From an uncultured Alistipes sp. (GTDB lineage: Bacteria > Bacteroidota > Bacteroidia > Bacteroidales > Rikenellaceae), in assembly GCA_944320985.1 (NCBI GenBank), contig CALUJN010000070.1, forward strand, positions 62,001 through 126,000: a DNA stretch of 64,000 nt, given 5' to 3'. Positions 1 through 8,820 of the stretch are shown here, in pieces; the first letter of the stretch is position 1; each line of letters begins with the position of its first letter. A program made the translations under genes and the position numbers. The notes under the pieces are model-generated. The model was not told where the DNA came from. It worked only from the letters and a program-made list of their open reading frames with translations, and searched no databases.

Positions 1-2773
1 TTTCTGTGAGACCCAGATCGGGCGTGCAGACACTCATGACGACCTCGCCTTCGGGGAGCGTGCGTTCCATGACGATCGTTTCACCCGTCACCTGACGGAC
101 CAGACCGTCCCCCTTGTACTCCTCGAAGCAAACGTATCCCGTGATTCCGGTCGGGAGATCCTTCACCACGTGAGCCATGTTGTCCTTGCGCAGCACCTCG
201 TATTCATCCTTTTTGAGCAGGCGGTTGATCTCCTTGTTCGAGGGCTGGACATAGACGACGTATTCGTATTCGGCCTGTTTGGGGGCGCGGCCGTGGTCGA
301 TCCATGCCGTGGCGAAATCTCCCGTCTGCATGGCATGCGTCTTGTCATTGGGTGACGACTGCTCCTGTTTGGTGACGTTCAATACGCCGACGTTCTTCAC
401 TACGTAAAAATTGCCCTTTGTATCCGAAAGCGCGATTCGTTCGCCGCTCTTCGAGAGCTGGAGCGGGAAGGTGTCGTAGATTTCGCCGTCGACTTCAAGC
501 TCTTCGCTGCGCTCCTCCATACGAAGCTGGAAAAGGGTGGTTTCGGTGGGATAGATCGAGTTGTTGTTGTCGATCCCGCTGCCGAGGAAGACCAACCGGT
601 TGTCGAAGCAGAAGATCGTCTTGTGAGCCGTGGCGCCGGGCGTGAAGTTCTTGCGGTCGCCTTCGATATACTGGAAGGCCAGTACGCCGTTTTGTCCTTC
701 GAGCGACGAGGCTCCCGAGAAGCGTTCGGGGTTGCGCTCCATGAGCGTCCCGGGCAGCGGGCTGTTCAATTCCGCCCAGGGCAGATGAATGGTCGTGGCG
801 CCCGGCACGCGGTTCCAGTCCCAGCCCTCCTGTACGAAGCCGCTTGCGGCAGCCGAGACGGGGTTGCCCGAGCCGATGATCGGAGCCGAGGCATAGCTCT
901 GATAACGGCCATAGCGGTTGTCCTTGGTGTAGATCTCCGAACCCCAGACATCCGTATTGAAGGCCTTGAGCGTTACCATCCAGTCTCCCCGGCGATGGAT
1001 TCCCAGAGCGCCGTAGTTGTAGACGAAGAAGCCCGAAGGGGTGGGGCCTGTAGTAATTCCCTCCTTCTTGAACAGGCTGTTGAGCTCCTTGTCCGTGCCT
1101 TTCAGACGCAGATAGGCGCCGGCCAGTTCGGGATCGACGGCCTTGCCGCTGCCGGTCAGGTCGCCCAGGGCGGCCAGGTGGCCGAAGGCATTGACGTCGG
1201 GATCGGGAATCCGTCCGTTCTTGTTGAGCGGGTGACGTCCGGCGATGCCGAGGCCCCAGTCGCGCAGATTGGTGTAGTTGGCCATGGTCAGCAGGGCCAG
1301 CTTGAAGTTTTTGCGAGTCTGTTCCGTGAGGTTGAAGCTGGTGCCGCGTACGGCCTTGCAGTAGTATCCGATCGTGGCGAAGGCGCCGGTCGAGTAGGCG
1401 GGATAGAGACCTCCGTGATGGAAGGTGGTGCCGTCGACCTTGATGCCGCCGATGGTGCCGGGGGTAAAGTCAAGGCTGCCGGACATCCAGCGCGAGAGTC
1501 CCTTCATGGCGCGGTACTGTTCGGCCTCGGTGGGAAGCATCAGGGCGCTGATGAGTTTGGGCATGAGCAGCGTGTGCCACGAATCGAGCAGTTCGTCCCG
1601 TCCGTAGACATAGGGTTTGCGGGTTTCGGAGAGTCCGCTCCAATAGGCCAGCACGCGGACGTATTCGTCGGTTTTGCCGCGCTGTGCGATCTTGTCGCGC
1701 ATGAGCCACATGGCATCGTAGATCTTGCGGACGTTGTATCCGTAGTGGTGGTTGGTTCCGTTTCCGTGACCGAAGGCGAAGCCCTGGTCGATGGCGTGAT
1801 CCATAACCAGGAAGAAGTCATCCTCGTATTTCGAGTCGTTGTTGACATAACTGCTCAGGGCGAACGCGTTGAGCATGTTTTCGATGTCGTCCTGGCGCAA
1901 TTCGCCCTTCGTGCGGTTGCATTCGTCGTTCGAGAGCAGCGGGGCTCCGATGATGCCTCCGTCCTCCGTGCGGTGGATGTTGGCGGCTTGGAAGGTCTTC
2001 AGGGCCCGGGGAATGATCGTACCGTTGATGTAGTTGGTACTTGACATGTTGGCTTCGACGATGGAGTTGATCCGCGACTTCACCAGATCGAGCTCTTTCT
2101 TCTCTTCGGGGGTGATTTCGCGCAACGGTTCGTCGTATTCGTACTGCTCCCACTCCCAGAGCCGCGCCCAGTGCCACAACGAACGGCTGAGGTTGCAGTT
2201 GTTGTTGGGAATTTGCTGGTCGGGGGTGATCTGGTCGTGGAGACGGGTTTCGGCGAAGGTCAGTCGGTCGATAAAGAGTTCGCCGCTGGATACGCCTTCG
2301 GGCGTGGAGATTACCAGCCGCGAGATCTGTTGCGAGGCATGGTCGCCGGGCATGTCGTTGTATTTGATCCAGCAGGCGCGCCATCCGGTGAAATCGAGGT
2401 GGAAGTTGAAATAATAGGGTGTTTCGCCCGTCGGAGTTTCAAAGGCGAAGTGCAGGTCGGCATTGACGGCCTTCGGGTTGTAGATCCAAAGTATGACGCC
2501 GGCCTGTTTGACGCGGAACGAGCGCATGAGTTGTCCGAAATCGTTGTATTGAAGGGTCGAGGGTGCGGTCCAGCTCCAGCGCATGGACTGTTTGCCGTCC
2601 TTGAAGTGCTTCGGGCTGGTCTCGATGGCGCTGTTTTCTCCACAGACGAATCCCTTGGGAATTCCCTCTTCGAAGGTGATTTTCGCATCGATGGCGGCAT
2701 GCGCAAGGTGGCTTTCGAACGTTGCAAAAAGACTCAAAACGGCTGATACACCGTATAATAAATATTTTTTCAT
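1..2773 (-). CDS. Chondroitinase ABC-like polysaccharide lyase, PL8 (3' end cut by window)
   Basis: Reading the minus strand from ATG at 2773 gives 924 uninterrupted codons that run off position 1, so the C-terminus is missing. A Sec signal peptide occupies about residues 1-26 (ends S-H-L-A-H-A). The protein follows the chondroitin-sulfate ABC endolyase layout: N-terminal jelly-roll, alpha/alpha toroid, then beta-sandwich. The catalytic segment H453-x-x-x-Y-P-A-Y460 matches the His/Tyr pair of Proteus chondroitinase ABC I, and E613 sits in S-E-I-Y-T-K-D-N-R-Y-G-R-Y, nearly identical to that enzyme. The known reaction is beta-elimination of chondroitin/dermatan sulfate to unsaturated disaccharides; the exact substrate is inferred. 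It is divergent from the GAG operon at 3011-13852. About 80-100 residues should remain beyond the edge, judging from the full-length paralogue at 4236. Confidence 0.9.
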   Translation of the reverse strand, partial: MKKYLLYGVSAVLSLFATFESHLAHAAIDAKITFEEGIPKGFVCGENSAIETSPKHFKDGKQSMRWSWTAPSTLQYNDFGQLMRSFRVKQAGVILWIYNPKAVNADLHFAFETPTGETPYYFNFHLDFTGWRACWIKYNDMPGDHASQQISRLVISTPEGVSSGELFIDRLTFAETRLHDQITPDQQIPNNNCNLSRSLWHWARLWEWEQYEYDEPLREITPEEKKELDLVKSRINSIVEANMSSTNYINGTIIPRALKTFQAANIHRTEDGGIIGAPLLSNDECNRTKGELRQDDIENMLNAFALSSYVNNDSKYEDDFFLVMDHAIDQGFAFGHGNGTNHHYGYNVRKIYDAMWLMRDKIAQRGKTDEYVRVLAYWSGLSETRKPYVYGRDELLDSWHTLLMPKLISALMLPTEAEQYRAMKGLSRWMSGSLDFTPGTIGGIKVDGTTFHHGGLYPAYSTGAFATIGYYCKAVRGTSFNLTEQTRKNFKLALLTMANYTNLRDWGLGIAGRHPLNKNGRIPDPDVNAFGHLAALGDLTGSGKAVDPELAGAYLRLKGTDKELNSLFKKEGITTGPTPSGFFVYNYGALGIHRRGDWMVTLKAFNTDVWGSEIYTKDNRYGRYQSYASAPIIGSGNPVSAAASGFVQEGWDWNRVPGATTIHLPWAELNSPLPGTLMERNPERFSGASSLEGQNGVLAFQYIEGDRKNFTPGATAHKTIFCFDNRLVFLGSGIDNNNSIYPTETTLFQLRMEERSEELEVDGEIYDTFPLQLSKSGERIALSDTKGNFYVVKNVGVLNVTKQEQSSPNDKTHAMQTGDFATAWIDHGRAPKQAEYEYVVYVQPSNKEINRLLKKDEYEVLRKDNMAHVVKDLPTGITGYVCFEEYKGDGLVRQVTGETIVMERTLPEGEVVMSVCTPDLGLTE

Positions 2774-2788
2774 ACCATTCAATTTGTT

Positions 2789-2820
2789 CAAAAGTAGCGA
2801 AAGAATTCGGACTGCCCAAA
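2789..2820 (-). promoter_or_regulatory. Bacteroidetes promoter for the PL8 lyase
   Basis: On the minus strand a -33 element TTTG (2817-2820) is followed after 20 nt by a -7 element TACTTTTG (2789-2796), matching the TTTG / TAnnTTTG consensus. The start codon at 2773 lies about 16 nt downstream, so the 5' UTR would be very short. Confidence 0.65.
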
Positions 2821-2900
2821 TTTGTAGCGGAGAAAATGATAAAAAAATACGAGAGAAAGGAAAAAAATGTTAAAAAATAGGGGAAGTCCCGAATTTATTT

Positions 2901-2917
2901 TATCTTTGTGCACAAAG
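2901..2917 (+). promoter_or_regulatory. Candidate -7 element overlapped by a 14-bp palindrome, upstream of the GAG operon
   Basis: TATCTTTG (2901-2908) matches the Bacteroidetes -7 box and lies about 100 nt before the GH88 start. It overlaps the perfect palindrome CTTTGTGCACAAAG (2904-2917), an operator-like arrangement. No TTG is seen 19-20 nt upstream, so the promoter may need an activator or be wrong. The rest of 2821-3010 is AT-rich and carries no other recognised element. Confidence 0.4.
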
Positions 2918-3010
2918 TGTGGTTGGGTTTGTGAAAAAATAAATAATGGAGGGCGGGAGGAGTCTCGGCTTCCATACATATATGTAATTATAACCACCAA
3001 ATTCGAATTT

Positions 3011-4225
3011 ATGACTGTAATCTCAAAATGCGCGGTAGCCGTGCTTTTTGCCGGAGGGGCCATCGCCTGTACGCAAACTCCGAAGACGACCTCGATCATC
3101 GATGAAAATATCGCTGTTGCGGAGCAGCAGCTCGGCATGCTGGCCGATTCGAGTGAAACGGGCGGTGTGATCCGCATTCCGTCGACCTATAAGAACGGCC
3201 GGATCGACTATGTTCCGACCGATGACTGGGTGAGCGGCTTCTTTGCCGGGTCGCTTTGGTACATGTATGAACTTACGGGGAACGAGGCCTGGGCCGAACG
3301 GGCGCGGAAGCATACCGAAATCCTCGATTCGATCCAATACCTGCAGTGGCACCACGACGTGGGTTTCATGATCTACGACAGCTACGGCAACGGCCTTCGG
3401 CTGAAGAATATCCCGGGATACAAGGATGTGATCGTGCAGACGGCCAAATCCCTTTCGACGCGCTTCCGCGAGGTGCCGGGAGTCATTCAGTCGTGGGATG
3501 CCGACCGCGGCTGGCAGGGTGAACGCGGCTGGCAGTGCCCGGTGATCATCGACAACATGATGAACCTCGAACTGATGTTCAAGGCCACGGAGTTTTCGGG
3601 GGACAGTACCTTCTATAAAATAGCGGTCAGCCACGCCGACCGGACGATGCAGGAGCACTTCCGCGATGATTACAGCTGCTACCATGTGGTGGATTACGAT
3701 CTGACGGACGGTCATGTCCGGGGCCGCTGCACGGCGCAGGGCTATGCCGACGACTCGGCGTGGGCGCGGGGACAGGCCTGGGCCGTCTATGGCTACACGG
3801 CCTGCTACCGCTATACGGGCGACAAACGCTATCTGGACCATGCGGAGAAGGTGGCCTCGTTTGTGCTCAATGACAAGAACATGCCCGAGGATCTGGTTCC
3901 CTACTGGGATTACGATGCCCCGAACATCCCCGACGAACCGCGCGATGCCTCGACGGCCGCCATCCTGGCTTCGGCCTTCTATGAAATGTACACCTATACG
4001 GGCAACGACCTCTATAAACAGAAGGCCGACAAGATGATCGAGTCGCTCTCGTCGCCGGCCTATCGTGCCGAAGTGGGCAAGAACGGCGGCTTCCTTCTGA
4101 TGCACTCCGTGGGAAGCATTCCGCACGGCAGCAACATTGACGTGCCGCTGAACTACGCCGACTACTATTTCCTGGAGGCGCTGATCCGCAAGGGACACAT
4201 TGAGGCGGGCGAACCGCTGTTCTAA
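3011..4225 (+). CDS. Unsaturated glucuronyl hydrolase, GH88 lipoprotein
   Basis: This 404-residue protein hydrolyses the unsaturated uronic acid from the non-reducing end of disaccharides made by GAG lyases. Start 3011 is chosen because it gives a signal peptide with a lipobox ending G-G-A-I-A-C at about residue 20; the frame stays open upstream but that stretch is not protein-like. The alpha/alpha-barrel family signature is clear: H-H-D116-V-G-F and I-I-D181-N-M-M-N align with the two catalytic Asp of Bacillus unsaturated glucuronyl hydrolase, followed by D-D-S-A-W-A-R-G-Q-A-W. It is the first gene of an operon; the next PL8 gene starts 10 nt after its stop. The product should rearrange to a 4-deoxy-5-keto-uronate. 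Linkage and sulfation preference are not visible. Confidence 0.93.
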   Translation: MTVISKCAVAVLFAGGAIACTQTPKTTSIIDENIAVAEQQLGMLADSSETGGVIRIPSTYKNGRIDYVPTDDWVSGFFAGSLWYMYELTGNEAWAERARKHTEILDSIQYLQWHHDVGFMIYDSYGNGLRLKNIPGYKDVIVQTAKSLSTRFREVPGVIQSWDADRGWQGERGWQCPVIIDNMMNLELMFKATEFSGDSTFYKIAVSHADRTMQEHFRDDYSCYHVVDYDLTDGHVRGRCTAQGYADDSAWARGQAWAVYGYTACYRYTGDKRYLDHAEKVASFVLNDKNMPEDLVPYWDYDAPNIPDEPRDASTAAILASAFYEMYTYTGNDLYKQKADKMIESLSSPAYRAEVGKNGGFLLMHSVGSIPHGSNIDVPLNYADYYFLEALIRKGHIEAGEPLF

Positions 4226-4235
4226 AACCTTCGAC

Positions 4236-7200
4236 ATGCGTAGAGCGATCTTGTTTGCCGCGGCTGCGGTGTGGGCACTGAGCGCGTCGGCCCAATCCCT
4301 TGAGGAGGTCGCCGACGAGCGGATCTTCTCGTTCGAGAAGTCCGTGGCCCCCTTCGTGGCGGAGCGCGGCTCGTCGCTGGAGATCTCCGGCGACCACTAC
4401 AAGCACGGCACTCATTCGGTGCGGTGGCAGTGGTCGCGTCCGAATGCGCAGTTGCGTATCGATGCGCCGATCGACTATCTGTCGAAGAATCCCAATCCGC
4501 GCGAGACGTCGGTTTCGACCTTTGTCTTCTGGGTTTATGCTCCGAAGGCGCTGACGGGGAATCTCCGTTTTGAATTCCGCAAGGCGGGACGGACGTGTGC
4601 CTGGTTCGACTACGGATTGGATTTCACGGGATGGCGCGGGGCCTGGGTGGCTTTCGATCGCGACATGCAGGGAACGCCCGAAGAGGGTATGGACGAACTG
4701 GTCGTAACGGTCGAGGGGGCGCATAAGGGAGAGCTCTATTTCGACCATTGGATTCTTGCTTCGTTCCAGGATGTGCGGCACCACACGGCGGATTTCCAGG
4801 CGCCGTTCATCAATGCGGGGACCACGAGCCACTGGCTCGTCCTGCTGGAGTCGTGGCGCAACCCGATGCCTGCGGCTCCCGCCACGCTCGACGAGTCGAT
4901 GAAACGCGACATGGCAACCGTCGAGAAGCGCCTGCGCGAACTCCTGCTCGAGGGAAAGAAACCGCTGCCGCTGGAGACGCTGCGCAACCATTTCGAACAG
5001 TACGGCATCACGGAGAATCCGGACGGTACGCTTCGCGGCAAACCGATCTGGTTCGTCCGCTATGCCGAGACCTATATTACCATGGGACATCCCGCGGTGG
5101 CGAAGCTCTACGCTGCGAACGACCAGTTGCTGCGCGGGTACAACGATTATCTGTTCCAGCTTGCCGTGGCCTGGGAGGCTGCGACGGATCCCGCCGAACG
5201 GGCCGAACTGGAACGGATGTATATTCTGTCAACCCGTCACCTGCTGGATCAGGGTTTTGCCGCGGGAAGTGCGCTCGGTACGCTCCACCATCTGGGCTAC
5301 AGCATGCGCAACTTCTATACGGCACCGGTCATCATGCGCGAGGTGCTCCGCAAGGCCGGCTTGGAACATGATGTGCAGCAGGCCATGGAGTGGTTCTCGG
5401 GCGTCGGTGAGGTGAAACTTCCTCCCTCGCAGCCCGGCATGGACATCGACGCCTTCAACACCTCGCTGATCGGGCGTCTGGCGAGCATCGTGCTGCTGCC
5501 CGACACCCCGCAGAAGGAGGCCTATCTGTCGGCCTTCTCGCGTTGGGTCGACAACGGTTACAAGATCACCGAAGGGACGGGGCCCTGCTTCAAGAGCGAC
5601 GGCACGGTCTTCCACCACCGCCACCACTATCCGGCCTATGCCGTCGACGGCTTCAGCGGCGGAGCGGTGAATGCCGTGTGGCTGCTCTCGAAGACCCGTT
5701 TCGCTGTCAGCGAGGAGAGCCATGCCATTCTGAAACGGGCACTGTTGGAGATGCGTTTCTACTGCAACCTGCGGTCGTTCCCGCTGGCCCTGTCGGGGCG
5801 TCATCCTGATGGCAGGGGGGCGTTGATTCCGTGGCATTATGCGCGGCTGGCCGTGGCCGGGTCGCCCGATGGCCGGGAGGAGATCGACCGGGAACTGGCC
5901 GCAGCCTACCTGCGGGTCAATCCGGCGGAGGATCGCTATACGCGTCTCTTCACGGAGGCGGGACTCACTGCGGAGCCCTCTCCCGAAGGAACCCATGTCT
6001 ACGGCTACAATGCCTCGTTGTCGCATCGTCGGGGGGATTGGCTTGTCACGGTGGCGGGACACAGCCGTTACCTGTGGGCTGCGGAGATCTACCAGGGATG
6101 CAATCACTACGGACGCTATCTGACGAACGGCAGCCTGCAGCTTCTCGGTGACGGGGATCCCGTGAGCGCCTTCGGCAGCGGATTCCGCCAAGAGGGGTGG
6201 GACTGGTGCCATATCCCCGGCACGACGGCCCTCGAAATTCCCATGGAGCAGATGAAGGCCGATATCCGCAATGTCGACACCTTCTCGGGCTACGAGGAGA
6301 TGTTGCTTTCGGACGAGGCATTCGTCGGCGGTGTGAGCCTCCAGGGACGCAACGGGCTTTTTGCCATGCAGCTCCACGACCATGACAAATACAACGGCAC
6401 GCTCCGTGCCCGGAAGAGCTTCTTCCTCTTCGACAACCGGATCGTCTGCCTGGGATCCGACATCGAAAACCGGGCCGAGGGTGGTGTACATACGACGCTG
6501 TTCCAGAATTTCCTGGAAAACGGGTCCGATCCGATCGAGGTGAACGGTGAACAGGTGACGGCATTCCCGTACGAGCGGACGTTGGTACAGGGTGCCCTCC
6601 TGCGGGACAATCTGCGCAACCTTTACATCGTTCCGCAGGGGAGCGTCTGCGTCGGGAAGCGACACCAGCACTCGTTGCACGAGGAGACCGATGCTCCGAC
6701 CGAAAATGACTTTGCCACGGCATGGATCGACCACGGTGAGGGCGAGGTCAATGGCGCCGACTATGAATACCTGATGGTCGTGCATGCTTCGGACAGAGAG
6801 GCTGCGCGTTATGCTGAAGAGCTGCCTTACGAAGTGTTGCAGCGCGATTCGACGGCCCATATCGTAAGCGACCGGCTGACGGGGATCGTGGGTTATGCCC
6901 TTTTCTGCGGCGGAGAGGTCGGAGAAGGATGGCTGGAGCGGGTGTCGATGCCGTCGCTGGTGATGATCGTAGGCGGAGAGAAGACATTGACGGTCAGCGT
7001 GTGCGATCCCGATCTGCGCTTCTACGAGGGCCCGAGTGACGAGGTGTTCGATGCCGGGGCGAAGCGTGTGGAACGAAGCATCTACTCCCGAATGTGGATC
7101 GACAATCCTTCGGGAGAATCCCGTCTTGAAGTGACGCTCCGGGGGTGCTGGCAGTTGGGTGAAGCCTCGGAAACGTGCCGGGCGGAGATCGACGGCGACC

Positions 7201-7268
7201 GTACGGTGCTGACCTTTACGTGCCGTGAAGGGGCGACACGCGAAGTGAAACTGACAAAACAGGAATAG
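4236..7268 (+). CDS. Chondroitin/hyaluronan lyase, PL8 (chondroitinase ABC-like)
   Basis: A full-length 1010-residue PL8 lyase, close to the usual length of about 1000. Start 4236 gives a clean signal peptide ending S-A-S-A-Q near residue 20; an in-frame start at 4200 lies inside the upstream gene and would bury the signal. Catalytic residues are visible: H461-R-H-H-Y-P-A-Y468 corresponds to the His501/Tyr508 pair of chondroitinase ABC I, and E617 lies in A-E-I-Y-Q-G-C-N-H-Y-G-R-Y. It is a divergent paralogue of the minus-strand lyase: where that has K-D-N-R-Y-G-R-Y this has G-C-N-H-Y-G-R-Y, so specificity probably differs. No lipobox is seen, so it is likely periplasmic. It is translationally close to the sulfatase, 4 nt downstream. 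Confidence 0.92.
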   Translation: MRRAILFAAAAVWALSASAQSLEEVADERIFSFEKSVAPFVAERGSSLEISGDHYKHGTHSVRWQWSRPNAQLRIDAPIDYLSKNPNPRETSVSTFVFWVYAPKALTGNLRFEFRKAGRTCAWFDYGLDFTGWRGAWVAFDRDMQGTPEEGMDELVVTVEGAHKGELYFDHWILASFQDVRHHTADFQAPFINAGTTSHWLVLLESWRNPMPAAPATLDESMKRDMATVEKRLRELLLEGKKPLPLETLRNHFEQYGITENPDGTLRGKPIWFVRYAETYITMGHPAVAKLYAANDQLLRGYNDYLFQLAVAWEAATDPAERAELERMYILSTRHLLDQGFAAGSALGTLHHLGYSMRNFYTAPVIMREVLRKAGLEHDVQQAMEWFSGVGEVKLPPSQPGMDIDAFNTSLIGRLASIVLLPDTPQKEAYLSAFSRWVDNGYKITEGTGPCFKSDGTVFHHRHHYPAYAVDGFSGGAVNAVWLLSKTRFAVSEESHAILKRALLEMRFYCNLRSFPLALSGRHPDGRGALIPWHYARLAVAGSPDGREEIDRELAAAYLRVNPAEDRYTRLFTEAGLTAEPSPEGTHVYGYNASLSHRRGDWLVTVAGHSRYLWAAEIYQGCNHYGRYLTNGSLQLLGDGDPVSAFGSGFRQEGWDWCHIPGTTALEIPMEQMKADIRNVDTFSGYEEMLLSDEAFVGGVSLQGRNGLFAMQLHDHDKYNGTLRARKSFFLFDNRIVCLGSDIENRAEGGVHTTLFQNFLENGSDPIEVNGEQVTAFPYERTLVQGALLRDNLRNLYIVPQGSVCVGKRHQHSLHEETDAPTENDFATAWIDHGEGEVNGADYEYLMVVHASDREAARYAEELPYEVLQRDSTAHIVSDRLTGIVGYALFCGGEVGEGWLERVSMPSLVMIVGGEKTLTVSVCDPDLRFYEGPSDEVFDAGAKRVERSIYSRMWIDNPSGESRLEVTLRGCWQLGEASETCRAEIDGDRTVLTFTCREGATREVKLTKQE

Positions 7269-7272
7269 AGAA

Positions 7273-8820
7273 ATGTTGAAAATAAAGAAGATGATTCCGG
7301 CTGCGGGGCTTGTCCTGACGGCCTGCGGACCGTCGACGGTTGAGCTTCCCAACGTAATCTACGTGTTTCCGGATCAGTATCGCAACTCCTCGTTGGGCTT
7401 TTGGTCCGATCCCGAATTTGCGAAATTGGTGGAATGGCGCGGCGATCCGGTTTCGACGCCCAATCTGGACCGTTTCGCCCGGGAGGCTACCGTTTTGAGC
7501 GAGGCTGTGAGCAACTGTCCGTTGAGCAGCCCCCACCGCGGGATGCTTCTTTCGGGCATGTATCCCGAACGCAGCGGCGTTGTGTTGAACTGCATGTCGG
7601 AGCGCCCGGAGAGTTCGTTGCGGGAGGATGCCGAGTGTATCGGTGATGTCTTCTCGGCGGCGGGCTATGACTGCGCCTACATCGGCAAACTGCATGTCGA
7701 CTTCCCGACGAAGAACAACCCTCAGCGCCCGGGGAGCTACGTGAGCGATGTCGTGCCGGAGTGGGATGCCTATACGCCACCCGAACGGCGCCACGGCTTC
7801 AACTACTGGTATTCGTACGGAACGTACGACGTGCACAAACACCCGCACTACTGGGATACGGAGGGCGACCGCCACGACGTGGACGAGTGGTCCCCGCAGC
7901 ATGAGATCTCGAAGGCGATCGAGTATATCGAGAACCGGAATGCACAGCGAGATTCCCGAAAGCCGTTCTTCATGATGGTGGGTATCAATCCGCCGCATTC
8001 GCCCTATGCCTCGACCGACGATTGCGATCTGGAGGGGTATGAACTCTACAAGGACAAGTCGCTGACGGAGTTGCTTGTGCGCGGGAATGCCGATACGACG
8101 ATGGCCAAGGCGGCTGCCGCCCGCTACTACTTCGCCAACGTGAGCGGTATTGACCGGGAGTTCGGACGCCTGCTCAAGGCGTTGGACGAAGCGGGTTTGA
8201 CCGACAATACGATCGTGATTTTCGCCTCGGACCACGGCGAGACGATGACGAGCCATTCGACCGCCGATCCGAAGAACTCGATCTGGCGCGAGTCGCTCAA
8301 CATCCCCTTCCTGGTGCGTTATCCGGGACGGGTTCCGCACCGAGTGGACGATCTGCTGCTCTCGACGCCGGACATCATGCCTACGGTGCTGGGGCTGGCG
8401 GGCCTTGGCGAGCGGATTCCGGCGAGCGTTGAGGGGCGTGATTTCTCGGCCATTCTGCGTCAGGATGCCGTGCAGCCCGAACGTCCGCAGGCGGCGCTCT
8501 ATCTGCGCAACCTCGACGGGGAGCGGGATGCCGAGGGGCTTGTCCGGGGCTTTTTCCCCGAGGCCCGGGGCCTGAAGACCGCAACCCACACGATGGAACT
8601 CTGCATCGACCGGGAGGGCCGCCTCAAACGGGTGTTGCTCTACGACGACGTGCAGGATCCCTACCAGTTGGAGAATCTGCGTCCCGAGGAGCATGAGGCG
8701 CTTTTCGCCTCGCTGTGCCGCGAACTGGCCGTTTTGTTGCGCGAGAACGACGACGTTTGGTACCGCACGCGCGTATTGGCGGAGTTGATACCCTATGATG
8801 ATATGAAAAACCAATCCTGA
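7273..8820 (+). CDS. Ser-type sulfatase lipoprotein, family S1
   Basis: A 515-residue alkaline-phosphatase-fold sulfatase. The maturation motif S85-S-P87-H-R89 followed by G-M-L-L-S-G fits (C/S)-x-P-x-R, with S85 predicted to become formylglycine. That is the Ser-type, which needs an anaerobic radical-SAM maturase (anSME) not encoded here. Metal-site features include the N-terminal D-Q (P-D-Q-Y-R) and A-S-D-H-G-E near residue 316. The N-terminus ends in a lipobox (V-L-T-A-C). Lying between a PL8 lyase and a beta-helix lyase, it probably removes sulfate from chondroitin/dermatan oligosaccharides; the position attacked (2-O, 4-O or 6-O) cannot be read from sequence. The stop overlaps the next start by one base. 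Confidence 0.9.
   Translation: MLKIKKMIPAAGLVLTACGPSTVELPNVIYVFPDQYRNSSLGFWSDPEFAKLVEWRGDPVSTPNLDRFAREATVLSEAVSNCPLSSPHRGMLLSGMYPERSGVVLNCMSERPESSLREDAECIGDVFSAAGYDCAYIGKLHVDFPTKNNPQRPGSYVSDVVPEWDAYTPPERRHGFNYWYSYGTYDVHKHPHYWDTEGDRHDVDEWSPQHEISKAIEYIENRNAQRDSRKPFFMMVGINPPHSPYASTDDCDLEGYELYKDKSLTELLVRGNADTTMAKAAAARYYFANVSGIDREFGRLLKALDEAGLTDNTIVIFASDHGETMTSHSTADPKNSIWRESLNIPFLVRYPGRVPHRVDDLLLSTPDIMPTVLGLAGLGERIPASVEGRDFSAILRQDAVQPERPQAALYLRNLDGERDAEGLVRGFFPEARGLKTATHTMELCIDREGRLKRVLLYDDVQDPYQLENLRPEEHEALFASLCRELAVLLRENDDVWYRTRVLAELIPYDDMKNQS

Noticed and set aside
623..2044. 473-codon plus-strand ORF inside the PL8 gene
   Set aside because: It is the antisense shadow of the lyase, whose minus-strand frame carries a signal peptide and catalytic motifs. 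Similar long shadows opposite other GC-rich genes (for example 5229-7352 and 9183-11498) were dropped for the same reason.
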